Below are positions 1-7,178 of a stretch of DNA of 11,221 nucleotides, piece by piece. The DNA comes from an uncultured Treponema sp. Its GTDB lineage: Bacteria; Spirochaetota; Spirochaetia; Treponematales; Treponemataceae. The notes beneath the pieces are model-generated. The model saw nothing but the letters and a program-made list of their open reading frames with translations, searched no databases and was not told the DNA's origin. Each line of letters opens with the position of its first letter. Position 1 is the first letter of the stretch. The stretch lies in NCBI GenBank assembly GCA_937891125.1, contig CALAEZ010000109.1:1-11221 (forward strand), written 5' to 3'. A program made the position numbers and the translations under genes.

Positions 1-936
1 CTTCAGTTCGTCGTCCTTGCTCGCTTTCGCTCCGTTGGCGACGGAAACGGCTTTCGGGCGATTAAGTGCTACGAAAGCGAAGATTTAGTGAACTGGACGT
101 TCAAAAACAACGTGGTTACCAACACGACAAGCGACCTTTTGACGATGTGCGACGTGTGGGCGCCGCAGGTTGTCTACAACAAGACGACCGAAATGTACGT
201 CATGTGGCTAGGCACCTCAAAGGGCTGCCTGGTGTTTGCCTGCAATAAGCCGTATGGCAACTTTCACATGCACAACACGACGTTTAACGTGAATTCTTGG
301 GCGTATGTCAACTCTATTTTTGTTGACACTGACGGCTCTGCCTACGTTGTGTCTGAGTGCTTGAATGACCTTTCTGTCGATGAGCCGGCTTTGATGGTGT
401 ATGCGCTGACCGATGACTACCTGGAGTTGCGTACCGACTGGAACACCTGGGGCGACATTTATTCAATCTGCTTTGACACCCGCGCAATCGGGCGCACCTA
501 CGTCTTAAAGCACAAGGGCATCTACTATTTATTTGCTGCTGACTACGGTCTTTTAACGAGTGCAAACGACAATGCCTACTCTACGTCCCGCCCGAGCTGG
601 CATGACTTTTTGGGTGACGGAAACTTTACCTACCAGGGCATGAAGTGGGCATGGACAAGCGACCTCTTGCAGGACTGGAGCGGCTTAATCGCGTTTGACA
701 ACACGTCAACCGATTACGAGTTTGGCGCCTTAATTGCCGTGCAGGGAGACGAGGGCACAAGCTACATTGTTGCCTGCAACGGCTGGGATGCAAGCGACAT
801 GAGCCAGAGCACCTACACGTGGCTCCCGCTTCAGTGGGACGATGACACTTTTTTAACGATGGATGTGCCGGTTGTACGTGAGTACAGCACGATTACGATT
901 GATGCCGACAAGGGCACTGTTTCTGGTTCTAACTAA
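1..936 (+). CDS. GH43-like five-bladed propeller protein, 5'-truncated, probably catalytically inactive
   Basis: The reading frame is open from the first base, so the gene begins outside the window; 311 residues are visible. A GTG at 88 is internal, because the motif YESEDLVNWTF runs across it. The order of motifs matches GH43 proteins of the exo-beta-1,3-galactanase type (GH43_24-like): a YxSxDLVNW blade, VVYNKTTEMYVMW, FVDTDGSAYVVSE, YALTDDYLEL, KHKGIYYLFAADYG and a late STYTWLPLQWDDDT. These are known landmarks of that family. However, the acidic residues I expect (E in ERPK, D in RDM, E in READ) appear replaced: the matching positions read WAPQ, VNS and RAIG. That suggests a non-catalytic glycan-binding propeller. 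The N-terminus, where a lipoprotein signal would be expected, is missing. The stop is 9 nt before the next gene, which points to one operon. Family call fairly good; loss of activity is inferred from an alignment done from memory. Confidence 0.72.
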   Translation, partial: LQFVVLARFRSVGDGNGFRAIKCYESEDLVNWTFKNNVVTNTTSDLLTMCDVWAPQVVYNKTTEMYVMWLGTSKGCLVFACNKPYGNFHMHNTTFNVNSWAYVNSIFVDTDGSAYVVSECLNDLSVDEPALMVYALTDDYLELRTDWNTWGDIYSICFDTRAIGRTYVLKHKGIYYLFAADYGLLTSANDNAYSTSRPSWHDFLGDGNFTYQGMKWAWTSDLLQDWSGLIAFDNTSTDYEFGALIAVQGDEGTSYIVACNGWDASDMSQSTYTWLPLQWDDDTFLTMDVPVVREYSTITIDADKGTVSGSN

Positions 937-945
937 GGGGGACGC

Positions 946-2811
946 ATGAAAAAAACGTTTTATACAAAAGCGCTCGTCGCATGTGCCGCCTTTACGCTCG
1001 CTACCGCAGGCTTGTTTTCCTGTAAGCTGCAGGATGCAGATGCGTTTACCGCACAGCCAGACATGGGCATTGTGGTTTCTTCTATTGAATTAAGTGCAAA
1101 CAGCGTAAGCCTTTCTGGCAGCCGCGCGCTTACCGCTACAACGCTTACCGCAACCGTGTCTCCAAGCTACGCGCTTGATACAACGATTAGCTGGGTAAGC
1201 GCTGACGAAAGCGTTGCAACCGTTGAAGTTGACGCCGACGACACCTCGTCGGTCAGCATTGTACTGCAAGGAAGCGGCACGACAACCATAACGGCAGCAA
1301 GCGGCACGGCAACGGCAACCTGCACCGTCATCTGTGAAATGGAAACAACGCCGCCGCTTACGGTTTCAGATGTTGCCTACGTGGCAAACGGCAACAACGT
1401 GTTCTTTACCTGGACTGACCCCGTTGACTACGACGAGGACTTAGACCACATCCTGATTACCGCTTACACGGGAAAATCCTCCGTTGCAAGCGCAGAAATT
1501 CCTGCGGGCGTGCAGTACGGCTGGATTACCGGCTTAAGCACGGGAAGTACGTATTCATTTACCTTTAACAGCTACGACGTAAGCGGCAACGCTTCAAGCG
1601 CCGTGACGGTTGATGAAGTGACGACAGGGGAGAGTGAAAACTCAACTGCTCCTGACGCCCCAGCTGATTTTGCCGTGGCGGAAAACGGCGGCGAAACGAT
1701 AAGCTTTAGCTGGACTGCATCTAGCAGCGGCGTCTATCAGAAGCTGACTGTTACCGCGACAGACGGCGGCACGCTTCCAACCGTGCTTTTCTGCACAGAC
1801 TACGACACGCTGCTTATTTCTGACTCGTCTGATTCTGCTGTCAGCTGTCTTATTCCGAACAATACCGTAACCGCGCTTTCGGCAACCGGCTTTGCGACCG
1901 GCAGCACCTACACGGTGACGCTTTCAGCTCTTACCGAAGATTTTGCTGCGAGCGAAAGCGTTTCTCTTGACGTAACGGCTGCCCCCGCGGTGAGCGGTGT
2001 TGCCGTTTCCTTAAAGTATACCGGCAGCATCATCGTCACCTGGACTGACTTTGCGAACAGCGAATATACCTACACGGTAAGTGCAACGGATGGCTCTGCA
2101 ACCGTTACCAGCGACAGCATTGCCTACGGCACGCAGTCTGCTCACGTAACTGGGCTGACGGTTGGCACCGACTACACGGTCACCGTTTCTACCTATGACG
2201 CAGACGGTACGCATTTAGCGACATCCGCAGGCGTTACCTGCACGCCGAAAACAATGCTGTGGCAGGTCGTCAATGCCTATAACGCAAGCTACCTCATGGC
2301 GCCGTACATCACAAGCTCGGTTACCTACAGCAATATCTGTACGGTAAGCGCCACAAGTTCCTGGTCATATCCGTACTGGATTGTACACCCAAGCCTTTCA
2401 ACGCCAGAAGACAGCGACACCTTCTCGCTTGAATCTTCTACCGCAGACGGCACGGCTACTGGATTGTATCTCTGTATCGACAACGTACAGGCGTATAACT
2501 CAAGCGGCGACGCATCCGGCTGGGGCTATCCGTACAGCTCACACTCCTATCATGCTTACTCGCTTGATGCAGATACGATTGAAAGAGACATGGGCTCGCT
2601 TGACTATGCAAGCTTCAGCCTGCTTACTTCGTCGGTGTCAGCTCCTTCAAACGGCACCTTAGGCGATGACTACAGCAGCTGGTATGTCTGGCAGGTCGGT
2701 TCAACGGGCTATTACCTGTATGACACGTACTTAAATGTGTCTGGCGAATCTTCATACTCTGCAAGCTCAGTTGACAACGCATACGCGTACTGTCAGACGG
2801 TGCTGGAATAA
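946..2811 (+). CDS. Lipoprotein with Big_2, three FN3 domains and AbfB-like C-terminal module
   Basis: This is a 621-residue predicted lipoprotein. The start is fixed by GGGGGA at 937-942 and a lysine-rich signal peptide ending in the lipobox LFSC (lipid Cys26). Visible domains are a bacterial Ig-like Big_2 fold at about 44-130 (ISWVSADESVATVEV then GSGTTTITAASGTATATCTV) and three FN3 domains at about 136-226, 234-345 and 346-436, each with a W in strand B (FTWTDP, FSWTA, VTWTD) and a late YxFTF or YTVTV strand. The C-terminal module at about 436-621 carries AYNASYL, WIVHPSL, DTFSLES, TGLYL and ASFSLL. That spacing recalls the AbfB/CBM42 beta-trefoil, which binds arabinofuranose side chains. 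No catalytic domain is seen. The likely role is glycan binding or adhesion at the cell surface, inferred from domains and from the GH43 neighbours. It is a paralog of the next gene, 22 nt downstream. Confidence 0.8.
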   Translation: MKKTFYTKALVACAAFTLATAGLFSCKLQDADAFTAQPDMGIVVSSIELSANSVSLSGSRALTATTLTATVSPSYALDTTISWVSADESVATVEVDADDTSSVSIVLQGSGTTTITAASGTATATCTVICEMETTPPLTVSDVAYVANGNNVFFTWTDPVDYDEDLDHILITAYTGKSSVASAEIPAGVQYGWITGLSTGSTYSFTFNSYDVSGNASSAVTVDEVTTGESENSTAPDAPADFAVAENGGETISFSWTASSSGVYQKLTVTATDGGTLPTVLFCTDYDTLLISDSSDSAVSCLIPNNTVTALSATGFATGSTYTVTLSALTEDFAASESVSLDVTAAPAVSGVAVSLKYTGSIIVTWTDFANSEYTYTVSATDGSATVTSDSIAYGTQSAHVTGLTVGTDYTVTVSTYDADGTHLATSAGVTCTPKTMLWQVVNAYNASYLMAPYITSSVTYSNICTVSATSSWSYPYWIVHPSLSTPEDSDTFSLESSTADGTATGLYLCIDNVQAYNSSGDASGWGYPYSSHSYHAYSLDADTIERDMGSLDYASFSLLTSSVSAPSNGTLGDDYSSWYVWQVGSTGYYLYDTYLNVSGESSYSASSVDNAYAYCQTVLE

Positions 2812-2833
2812 TAAAAAGGGAGGAATATAATAG

Positions 2834-4987
2834 ATGAAAACAGTACGAAGCGTAAAAGTCGCCTCTCGTGTTCTGCTTGCGGCATTGTGTGCGGCTGCCT
2901 CTCTTTTGGTAAGCTGTAACAGCCTCGATGATGACGACGAAACGACGCAAAGCCTTACGCTTAACAAGGAGTCGCTTACCATAACAAGCGCGCTCGGCGG
3001 GTACACGACGGCAACACTTACCGCAACGCTGACCGGCTCAAGCGAGAGTCTTACCTGGTATACGACTGACAGCGACATTATCTCTGTTTCTGCAAGCGGA
3101 AAAGAAGCTACGCTGACCTGCGAAGGCACCGCAGGCACGGCAAAGGTAGGCGTATACACGAGTGACGGCGCACTTGAAGCGACCTGCATGGTCACCGTAG
3201 AGCTTTCGGCAACGCCCGCCCTGCCGCCGACTGCTGTTTCTGTAACCGCAGATTCAGAGACAACCGCAGGCTTTACCCTTACCTGGACTGACCCCGAGAT
3301 TGCCTCAAAGGTCGTTATCGACGTGTTTGAAACAGAAGATGCGCGTACGACGGCAAACGCGCTTGCCGCTCTTTCAAGCAGCACCGAGCCGACTGTCTAC
3401 AGCACCTATTCGGTTGCGTTAGGCACCCAAACGCTTACGATAAGCGACCTGCTTACCGACGGCGAAGGAAAAACCTACTATTACAGTGCGTATGGCTTTA
3501 TAAACGGCAAGCGCTCGGTCGCCTACGTAAACGGAAGCGCAACACTGGTTGCCGACAGCACCGCGCCGAGAGACGTTACCGGCATTGCCCTTTCAGAAGC
3601 AGCCGGCGATCACGAGCTTATCCTTACCTGGACGGAGCCTGATGACAGTGACTATACAAGTGTTACCATTACGATAAGCCCGGCAACCGACTTTGCAGGA
3701 AATGCCCTTGATGAGAGCGTGAGCACGCAGACGATTGCTGCCGGCACAACAACGGCAACCTTCTCTTCACTTGCGGCAGGTACGGCACATACCTTTACCT
3801 TTGTTACAACAGATGTAAACGGTAATACGCAGGGCGACAGCAACAATACCGACAACGCGGGCACCACTGCCACCTTTACGACGGCAAGCGACACCACCGC
3901 GCCTGCGGCAGTAACCGATGTGAGCGCAACATTCACCGTGAACGGTAACGTCACCGTAACGTGGACCGACCCGAGCGACGAAGACTGTAAGCAGGTGGTG
4001 GTAACGGCTGTTTGCAACACAGGCGGCTACACTGCTCCCGATGCACAGACGATTGCTGCGGGAACTGCGACTGCCGCCTTTACGTGCGACACCGATGCTG
4101 ATTACACCTTTACGGTGGTTTCTTACGACTACGACGGCAACGCAAGCGACGGCACGAGCGCAACAGCAGAAAAGCCGGTGGTAACAGCGGTAACTGCAAC
4201 ACAAACCACTGCGTACAGCGGTATCACAATCAGCTGGACAGAGCCAACACTCGCCGATGATTACACGTATGCATATAAAGTTTCTGCCTACAATGACGAC
4301 ACCGAAACCGCGTATGCGACGGTTGCTTCTGGTACAACAAGCTACACTTTTAGTGATGAACTTGATTTTGACACGACCTACACCTACAAGGTAACAACGG
4401 TTGTTGCAGAAACGGCGACTCCGACAAACAACGCAACCTATGTAAGCTCAAGCACGGCAAGTGCTGCTGTAAGCAAGGTCACTGTTATCTTGCAGAACCG
4501 CTATAACAGTCACTACATGCTTCCTGTATCAACTTCATCGGTGACGCTGTCTGCAAGTTCATCAAATACAGATTATTCAACGACATTTATTGTACGTCCT
4601 GCTCTTGATGGAACGGAGACCGCATCTAATGTTGAAGAAAATGACTCTTTCAGCCTTGAGGCTACCGATGCGTCAGGGGGTGCTACAGGACTGTATTTGT
4701 ATGCGACATCACTGAGTACGTCAAATACCAGTTGGACTACTTGTTCTCTTGCGCTGGCAGATTCAAGCAGTATTTCCGATGCGACGACCGCAAGCTTCTT
4801 CTTGAATGGCGTTCAGTATGCTTCTGGAAATTATACGAATTCAATTCGATTTACGTACAGTAACGGTGGTTGCCAGCTCGGTGATAACAGTGGTTCTGAC
4901 GGTAGCAGCGTCTATTATCGCTATTCAAGTGGTGGTAATCCAGGTGTCTCGCAGGCGCACTGGTACTTTAATGCAACAACTGAATAA
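2834..4987 (+). CDS. Lipoprotein with Big_2, four FN3 domains and AbfB-like C-terminal module
   Basis: This 717-residue lipoprotein is the longer paralog of the preceding gene. GGGAGG at 2818-2823 precedes the ATG; the lipobox is LVSC (Cys28), followed by an acidic tether (LDDDDE). A Big_2 domain spans about 38-128 (LTWYTTDSDIISVSASGKEATLTC). Four FN3 domains follow at about 130-240, 241-352, 353-445 and 446-548, with strand-B motifs LTWTDP, LTWTEP, VTWTDP and ISWTEP. The C-terminal module at about 549-717 (NRYNSHYML, TFIVRPAL, SFSLEA, TGLYLYA, ASFFL, HWYF) again resembles an AbfB-type beta-trefoil. No catalytic motif is seen, so a binding or adhesin role is likely. One oddity is that the DNA for the C-terminal module is clearly more AT-rich and uses different synonymous codons from the FN3 part, suggesting separate history or recombination. 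A 66-nt gap separates it from the barrel gene. Confidence 0.8.
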   Translation: MKTVRSVKVASRVLLAALCAAASLLVSCNSLDDDDETTQSLTLNKESLTITSALGGYTTATLTATLTGSSESLTWYTTDSDIISVSASGKEATLTCEGTAGTAKVGVYTSDGALEATCMVTVELSATPALPPTAVSVTADSETTAGFTLTWTDPEIASKVVIDVFETEDARTTANALAALSSSTEPTVYSTYSVALGTQTLTISDLLTDGEGKTYYYSAYGFINGKRSVAYVNGSATLVADSTAPRDVTGIALSEAAGDHELILTWTEPDDSDYTSVTITISPATDFAGNALDESVSTQTIAAGTTTATFSSLAAGTAHTFTFVTTDVNGNTQGDSNNTDNAGTTATFTTASDTTAPAAVTDVSATFTVNGNVTVTWTDPSDEDCKQVVVTAVCNTGGYTAPDAQTIAAGTATAAFTCDTDADYTFTVVSYDYDGNASDGTSATAEKPVVTAVTATQTTAYSGITISWTEPTLADDYTYAYKVSAYNDDTETAYATVASGTTSYTFSDELDFDTTYTYKVTTVVAETATPTNNATYVSSSTASAAVSKVTVILQNRYNSHYMLPVSTSSVTLSASSSNTDYSTTFIVRPALDGTETASNVEENDSFSLEATDASGGATGLYLYATSLSTSNTSWTTCSLALADSSSISDATTASFFLNGVQYASGNYTNSIRFTYSNGGCQLGDNSGSDGSSVYYRYSSGGNPGVSQAHWYFNATTE

Positions 4988-4995
4988 ATCAGCTT

Positions 4996-5016
4996 TCGCC
5001 TGAAGTTTTCGGGCGA
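4996..5016 (+). promoter_or_regulatory. Stem-loop after the lipoprotein gene
   Basis: TCGCCTGAA at 4996-5004 can pair with TTCGGGCGA at 5008-5016 (nine pairs, one of them G-T; loop GTT, or larger if the end A-T pairs open). It sits 9 nt after the stop of the upstream gene. No T-run follows, so it is not a classical intrinsic terminator. It may be an mRNA 3'-end or processing hairpin that separates expression of the lipoproteins from that of the barrel protein. Seen by eye only. Confidence 0.4.
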
Positions 5017-5032
5017 GTTAACAGGAAATACC

Positions 5033-5051
5033 TTCGTAGAGGAGAAACGAA
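5033..5051 (+). promoter_or_regulatory. Ribosome binding site in the loop of a short hairpin
   Basis: The Shine-Dalgarno sequence AGAGGAG (5038-5044) of the barrel gene is flanked by TTCGT (5033-5037) and ACGAA (5047-5051), which are perfect inverted repeats. If formed, the 5-bp stem would present the site in a 9-nt loop just before the ATG at 5054. The stem is short, so it may be chance. Confidence 0.35.
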
Positions 5052-5053
5052 AT

Positions 5054-6964
5054 ATGATAAAAAGAAAATTAGTATTAGCAGGAGCCCTTGCCTTTGCTCT
5101 GACTGCAGCTCAGGCACAGGAAGCCACGATTACTACAGAGGAAAGCGCGACTGCTGCTGTCGCACCCGCTGCTGACGATACGTCTGCTGCGACTGCTACC
5201 GGCGCGGGCGCTTCGACAGGCGGCGCGGGTAGCTCCGCTGCCAGTACAGCGACCGCCGCTGCCAGCACAGCGACCGCCGCTACGGCAACAGCTTCAACGG
5301 CGCCGGCTATTGAAATTAAGGGCGACATGGAAGTGGCGCTGCATGGCACTGACTACGACGGCTTTAAGAGCCTGTGGATTGACTTTCACGGCGGCGACTG
5401 GGAGCGTGTAAAGTGGTCTTCAAGCGACATTAAAACGCTTAAAGTCGACCAGAAGGGACGCCTGTTCCCGCGTAAGCTCGGTACGGTTACCGTAACGGCA
5501 ACCTGTAAGGACGGCCGCACGGCAACAGCAGATGTGACCGTTACCAAATACGGCCCCGCGCCTTCAAGCGGTCACTTGGATATGGAGCTTGGTCTTTCTG
5601 GCGAAGTAGGCGTGACGCTCGGCACTGACTTAGACAGCGGTCACTCAGGCTTTTCAAGCTATCAGGACATCGACTTAAAGCTTAAAGTGCTGAATGTTGG
5701 CGAAATCTGGAGCGAAAATGACGAAAATCTGCCGGTATGGGGCGAAATCCGCGTTGTCGTAGACGGCGACCCGGTGCGCTACATGGTCGACAGCTCAAGC
5801 GGCACCGACTTGTATACCAATGACGGCAGCTACTCTATCGAAGTAGACCGCGCCGCCATTCACATGGGACCTGCATTCATCAACCTGTGGGACAGAAACG
5901 AAACCGACCTTGGCATTGTAAACTACACGACCGGTAGCGACGTCGCTTACTCATTTATGGGAGCGAGCACTGATGTGCGTTACGGCAAAATGATTAAAAA
6001 GCCGCTGCAGTCATATCTTGCAAGCCATGATGAAACGGATACGGTGTACGGTTTAGCTGCAGGCTATGAAATGGACGGCGTCTTTAGCGTAAAAGGCGAT
6101 GTTGCAAGCACGTCTATGTGGACGGGCGGTAACGATGACCCGACTGACGACACGGCAGAGCAGGACGAAACCGACTGGCTCTACAAGCTTTCCGGTCACT
6201 TCCTGATGGTGCCAGACTTAGACATTCAGGCTGGCTATTCAAGCGGTGTTATTGGTGCTGACAGCGTAACCTATCAGGATACCCGCATGGGCGCACAGGT
6301 AGACTACCAGTGGGATTTTTACGACATCTTCTACTTAAAGCCGTCTCTTGGCCTTACCATGGTGCAGCCTGAAAGCCGTGGCGATTTTTATCCGCTTATT
6401 TCTGGCGGTGTTATGCTCGGTTGGGAAGACAAGCAGAGCGCCTTTGACTACTGGAGCACCAAGTACGAAGAGGACGACCACGGCGCCTACCCTGGTCTTG
6501 CCTTTAACTTCCAGTATGCAGACGCAAAGCTTGCTGAAAACAGCGTATTCTTTAACAACTGGACGCACGACACGCTTGATCACGACGTGCTTATTCTGCA
6601 TGGCTCATTCAACACAGGCGACGGCTTGTTAGTAGACAACCTGCAGGGCGTTGGTGCAATAGACATTATTGACGCTACCTACGACCGCACGTTCATCGGA
6701 ACAACCGTCGGCTTTAAGTACTGGCAGCGCATAAGCAAGCACTTTGGCATTGAGCCGCGCGCCCTCACTTCTATCTTTATTGACACCGAGGACGAGGACA
6801 ACAACTACGCATTTGTAAAGACGGCGCTTGTATTTAACTACCAGCGCGTGCGCTTAGAGTTCAACTGGGAATCTAACGACCTGATTCACGGCTTCTTGAA
6901 CTCAACAACAAATGAGTACGGCAAAAAGGGTAAGTTTGAGATTACGACAAAGGTTATCTGGTAG
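5054..6964 (+). CDS. Msp/Tpr-like outer membrane beta-barrel protein with N-terminal Big_2-like domain
   Basis: This 636-residue protein has a signal peptide ending AQA|Q near residue 21, without a lipobox, so it is not a lipoprotein. An Ala/Thr/Ser/Gly linker (about 23-84) and a Big_2-like Ig domain (about 86-166; VKWSSSDIKTLKVDQKGRLF then GTVTVTATCKDGRTATADV) come first. From about 174 onward the sequence alternates amphipathic strands. The block LGLSGEVGVTLGTDL, GHSGFSSYQDIDLKLKV, VWGEIRVVVDG, AAIHMGPAFINLWD resembles the start of treponemal Msp/Tpr proteins (MOSP_N then MOSP_C); the last strand ends in an aromatic (TTKVIW), as usual for barrel proteins. Known relatives act as porins or adhesins and are roughly 540-600 residues, so the Ig domain plus linker accounts for the extra length. 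Between glycan-binding lipoproteins and GH43 enzymes, a role as glycan or oligosaccharide porin is inferred. It could also be a surface adhesin. Confidence 0.68.
   Translation: MIKRKLVLAGALAFALTAAQAQEATITTEESATAAVAPAADDTSAATATGAGASTGGAGSSAASTATAAASTATAATATASTAPAIEIKGDMEVALHGTDYDGFKSLWIDFHGGDWERVKWSSSDIKTLKVDQKGRLFPRKLGTVTVTATCKDGRTATADVTVTKYGPAPSSGHLDMELGLSGEVGVTLGTDLDSGHSGFSSYQDIDLKLKVLNVGEIWSENDENLPVWGEIRVVVDGDPVRYMVDSSSGTDLYTNDGSYSIEVDRAAIHMGPAFINLWDRNETDLGIVNYTTGSDVAYSFMGASTDVRYGKMIKKPLQSYLASHDETDTVYGLAAGYEMDGVFSVKGDVASTSMWTGGNDDPTDDTAEQDETDWLYKLSGHFLMVPDLDIQAGYSSGVIGADSVTYQDTRMGAQVDYQWDFYDIFYLKPSLGLTMVQPESRGDFYPLISGGVMLGWEDKQSAFDYWSTKYEEDDHGAYPGLAFNFQYADAKLAENSVFFNNWTHDTLDHDVLILHGSFNTGDGLLVDNLQGVGAIDIIDATYDRTFIGTTVGFKYWQRISKHFGIEPRALTSIFIDTEDEDNNYAFVKTALVFNYQRVRLEFNWESNDLIHGFLNSTTNEYGKKGKFEITTKVIW
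5235..5281 (+). repeat. 21-bp in-frame tandem repeat in the Ala/Thr linker
   Basis: Two near-identical 21-bp units start at 5235 and 5256 (one T/C difference at 5245/5266) and a third begins at 5277. Each codes for seven residues of the linker (AASTATA). The unit is a multiple of three, so copy-number change would alter linker length without a frameshift. Confidence 0.75.
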
Positions 6965-6965
6965 G

Positions 6966-6983
6966 GGCAGGTTCTGCCGAACC
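6966..6983 (+). promoter_or_regulatory. Two mutually exclusive short hairpins after the barrel gene
   Basis: GGCAG (6966-6970) can pair with CTGCC (6974-6978) around a GTT loop, or GGTTC (6970-6974) can pair with GAACC (6979-6983) around a TGCC loop. Both cannot form together. They lie right after the stop codon at 6962-6964 and lack a T-tract, so a classical terminator is not supported. Confidence 0.4.
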
Positions 6984-7014
6984 GATACGGTCATGGGAAT
7001 GACCAAAAGTATCG
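6983..7014 (+). other. 12-bp stem-loop with A4 bulge
   Basis: CGATAC (6983-6988) pairs with GTATCG (7009-7014), and inside it GGTCAT (6989-6994) pairs with ATGACC (6999-7004) around a GGGA loop. The only interruption is an AAAA bulge at 7005-7008. All twelve pairs are Watson-Crick. This is stronger than expected by chance in a short gap; function unknown. Confidence 0.55.
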
Positions 7015-7044
7015 TCATGGTGATGTCTGAAAAGTATCGTCATG
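7005..7044 (+). repeat. 15-bp direct repeat, period 25
   Basis: AAAAGTATCGTCATG occurs at 7005-7019 and again, identically, at 7030-7044. A related string (GATACGGTCATG) lies just upstream at 6984-6995, so this looks like a degraded run of short intergenic repeats. Confidence 0.8.
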
Positions 7045-7125
7045 CTGTATTCGTAACGAAGTTTCGAACGACTTGACGCACGAGCGTAGCTAGCGTGCGG
7101 TCGTGACGTAGCGTTCGGGATGACG
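7038..7125 (+). repeat. REP-like imperfect palindrome
   Basis: The outer arms are CGTCAT (7038-7043) and ATGACG (7120-7125). Nested within them are CGAACG (7065-7070) with CGTTCG (7112-7117), and GACGCACGAGC (7075-7085) with GCTAGCGTGCGGTC (7089-7102), with small bulges. The layout is that of a repetitive extragenic palindrome or a remnant of a non-autonomous element. Whether it recurs elsewhere in the genome cannot be told from this window. Confidence 0.5.
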
Positions 7126-7178
7126 CTGTTTAGCGAACTTATTGGACATTCCCATATCTTAAAGGGGAGAAAAATATA

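Larger units (their letters stand above)
6993..7155 (+). repeat. 9-bp inverted repeat framing the intergenic repeat cluster
   Basis: ATGGGAATG (6993-7001) is the exact reverse complement of CATTCCCAT (7147-7155). The pair encloses nearly all of the structured sequence between the barrel gene and the small lipoprotein gene. The left arm is also part of the local hairpin at 6983-7014, so long-range and local pairing would compete. The rest of the 214-nt gap holds the Shine-Dalgarno sequence of the next gene; no convincing promoter is seen. Confidence 0.55.

Noticed and set aside
88..90. GTG at 88 as start of the first gene
   Set aside because: It splits the family motif YxSxDLVNW, and the frame is open to the window edge, so the gene starts upstream.
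2767..3384. Long open frame on the minus strand (about 205 codons) spanning the junction of the two paralogs
   Set aside because: It is low-complexity Val/Ser-rich, lies opposite the strongly supported lipoprotein genes and follows from their Thr/Ala-rich codon bias.
4996..5016. Rho-independent terminator between lipoprotein and barrel genes
   Set aside because: The stem is plausible but no T-tract follows; kept only as a stem-loop.
5110..5349. Minus-strand Ala/Val-rich frame opposite the linker
   Set aside because: It is a product of the GC-rich Ala/Thr tandem repeat on the + strand.
7005..7044. CRISPR array
   Set aside because: There are only two copies of a 15-bp repeat with a 10-bp spacer, and no cas genes.
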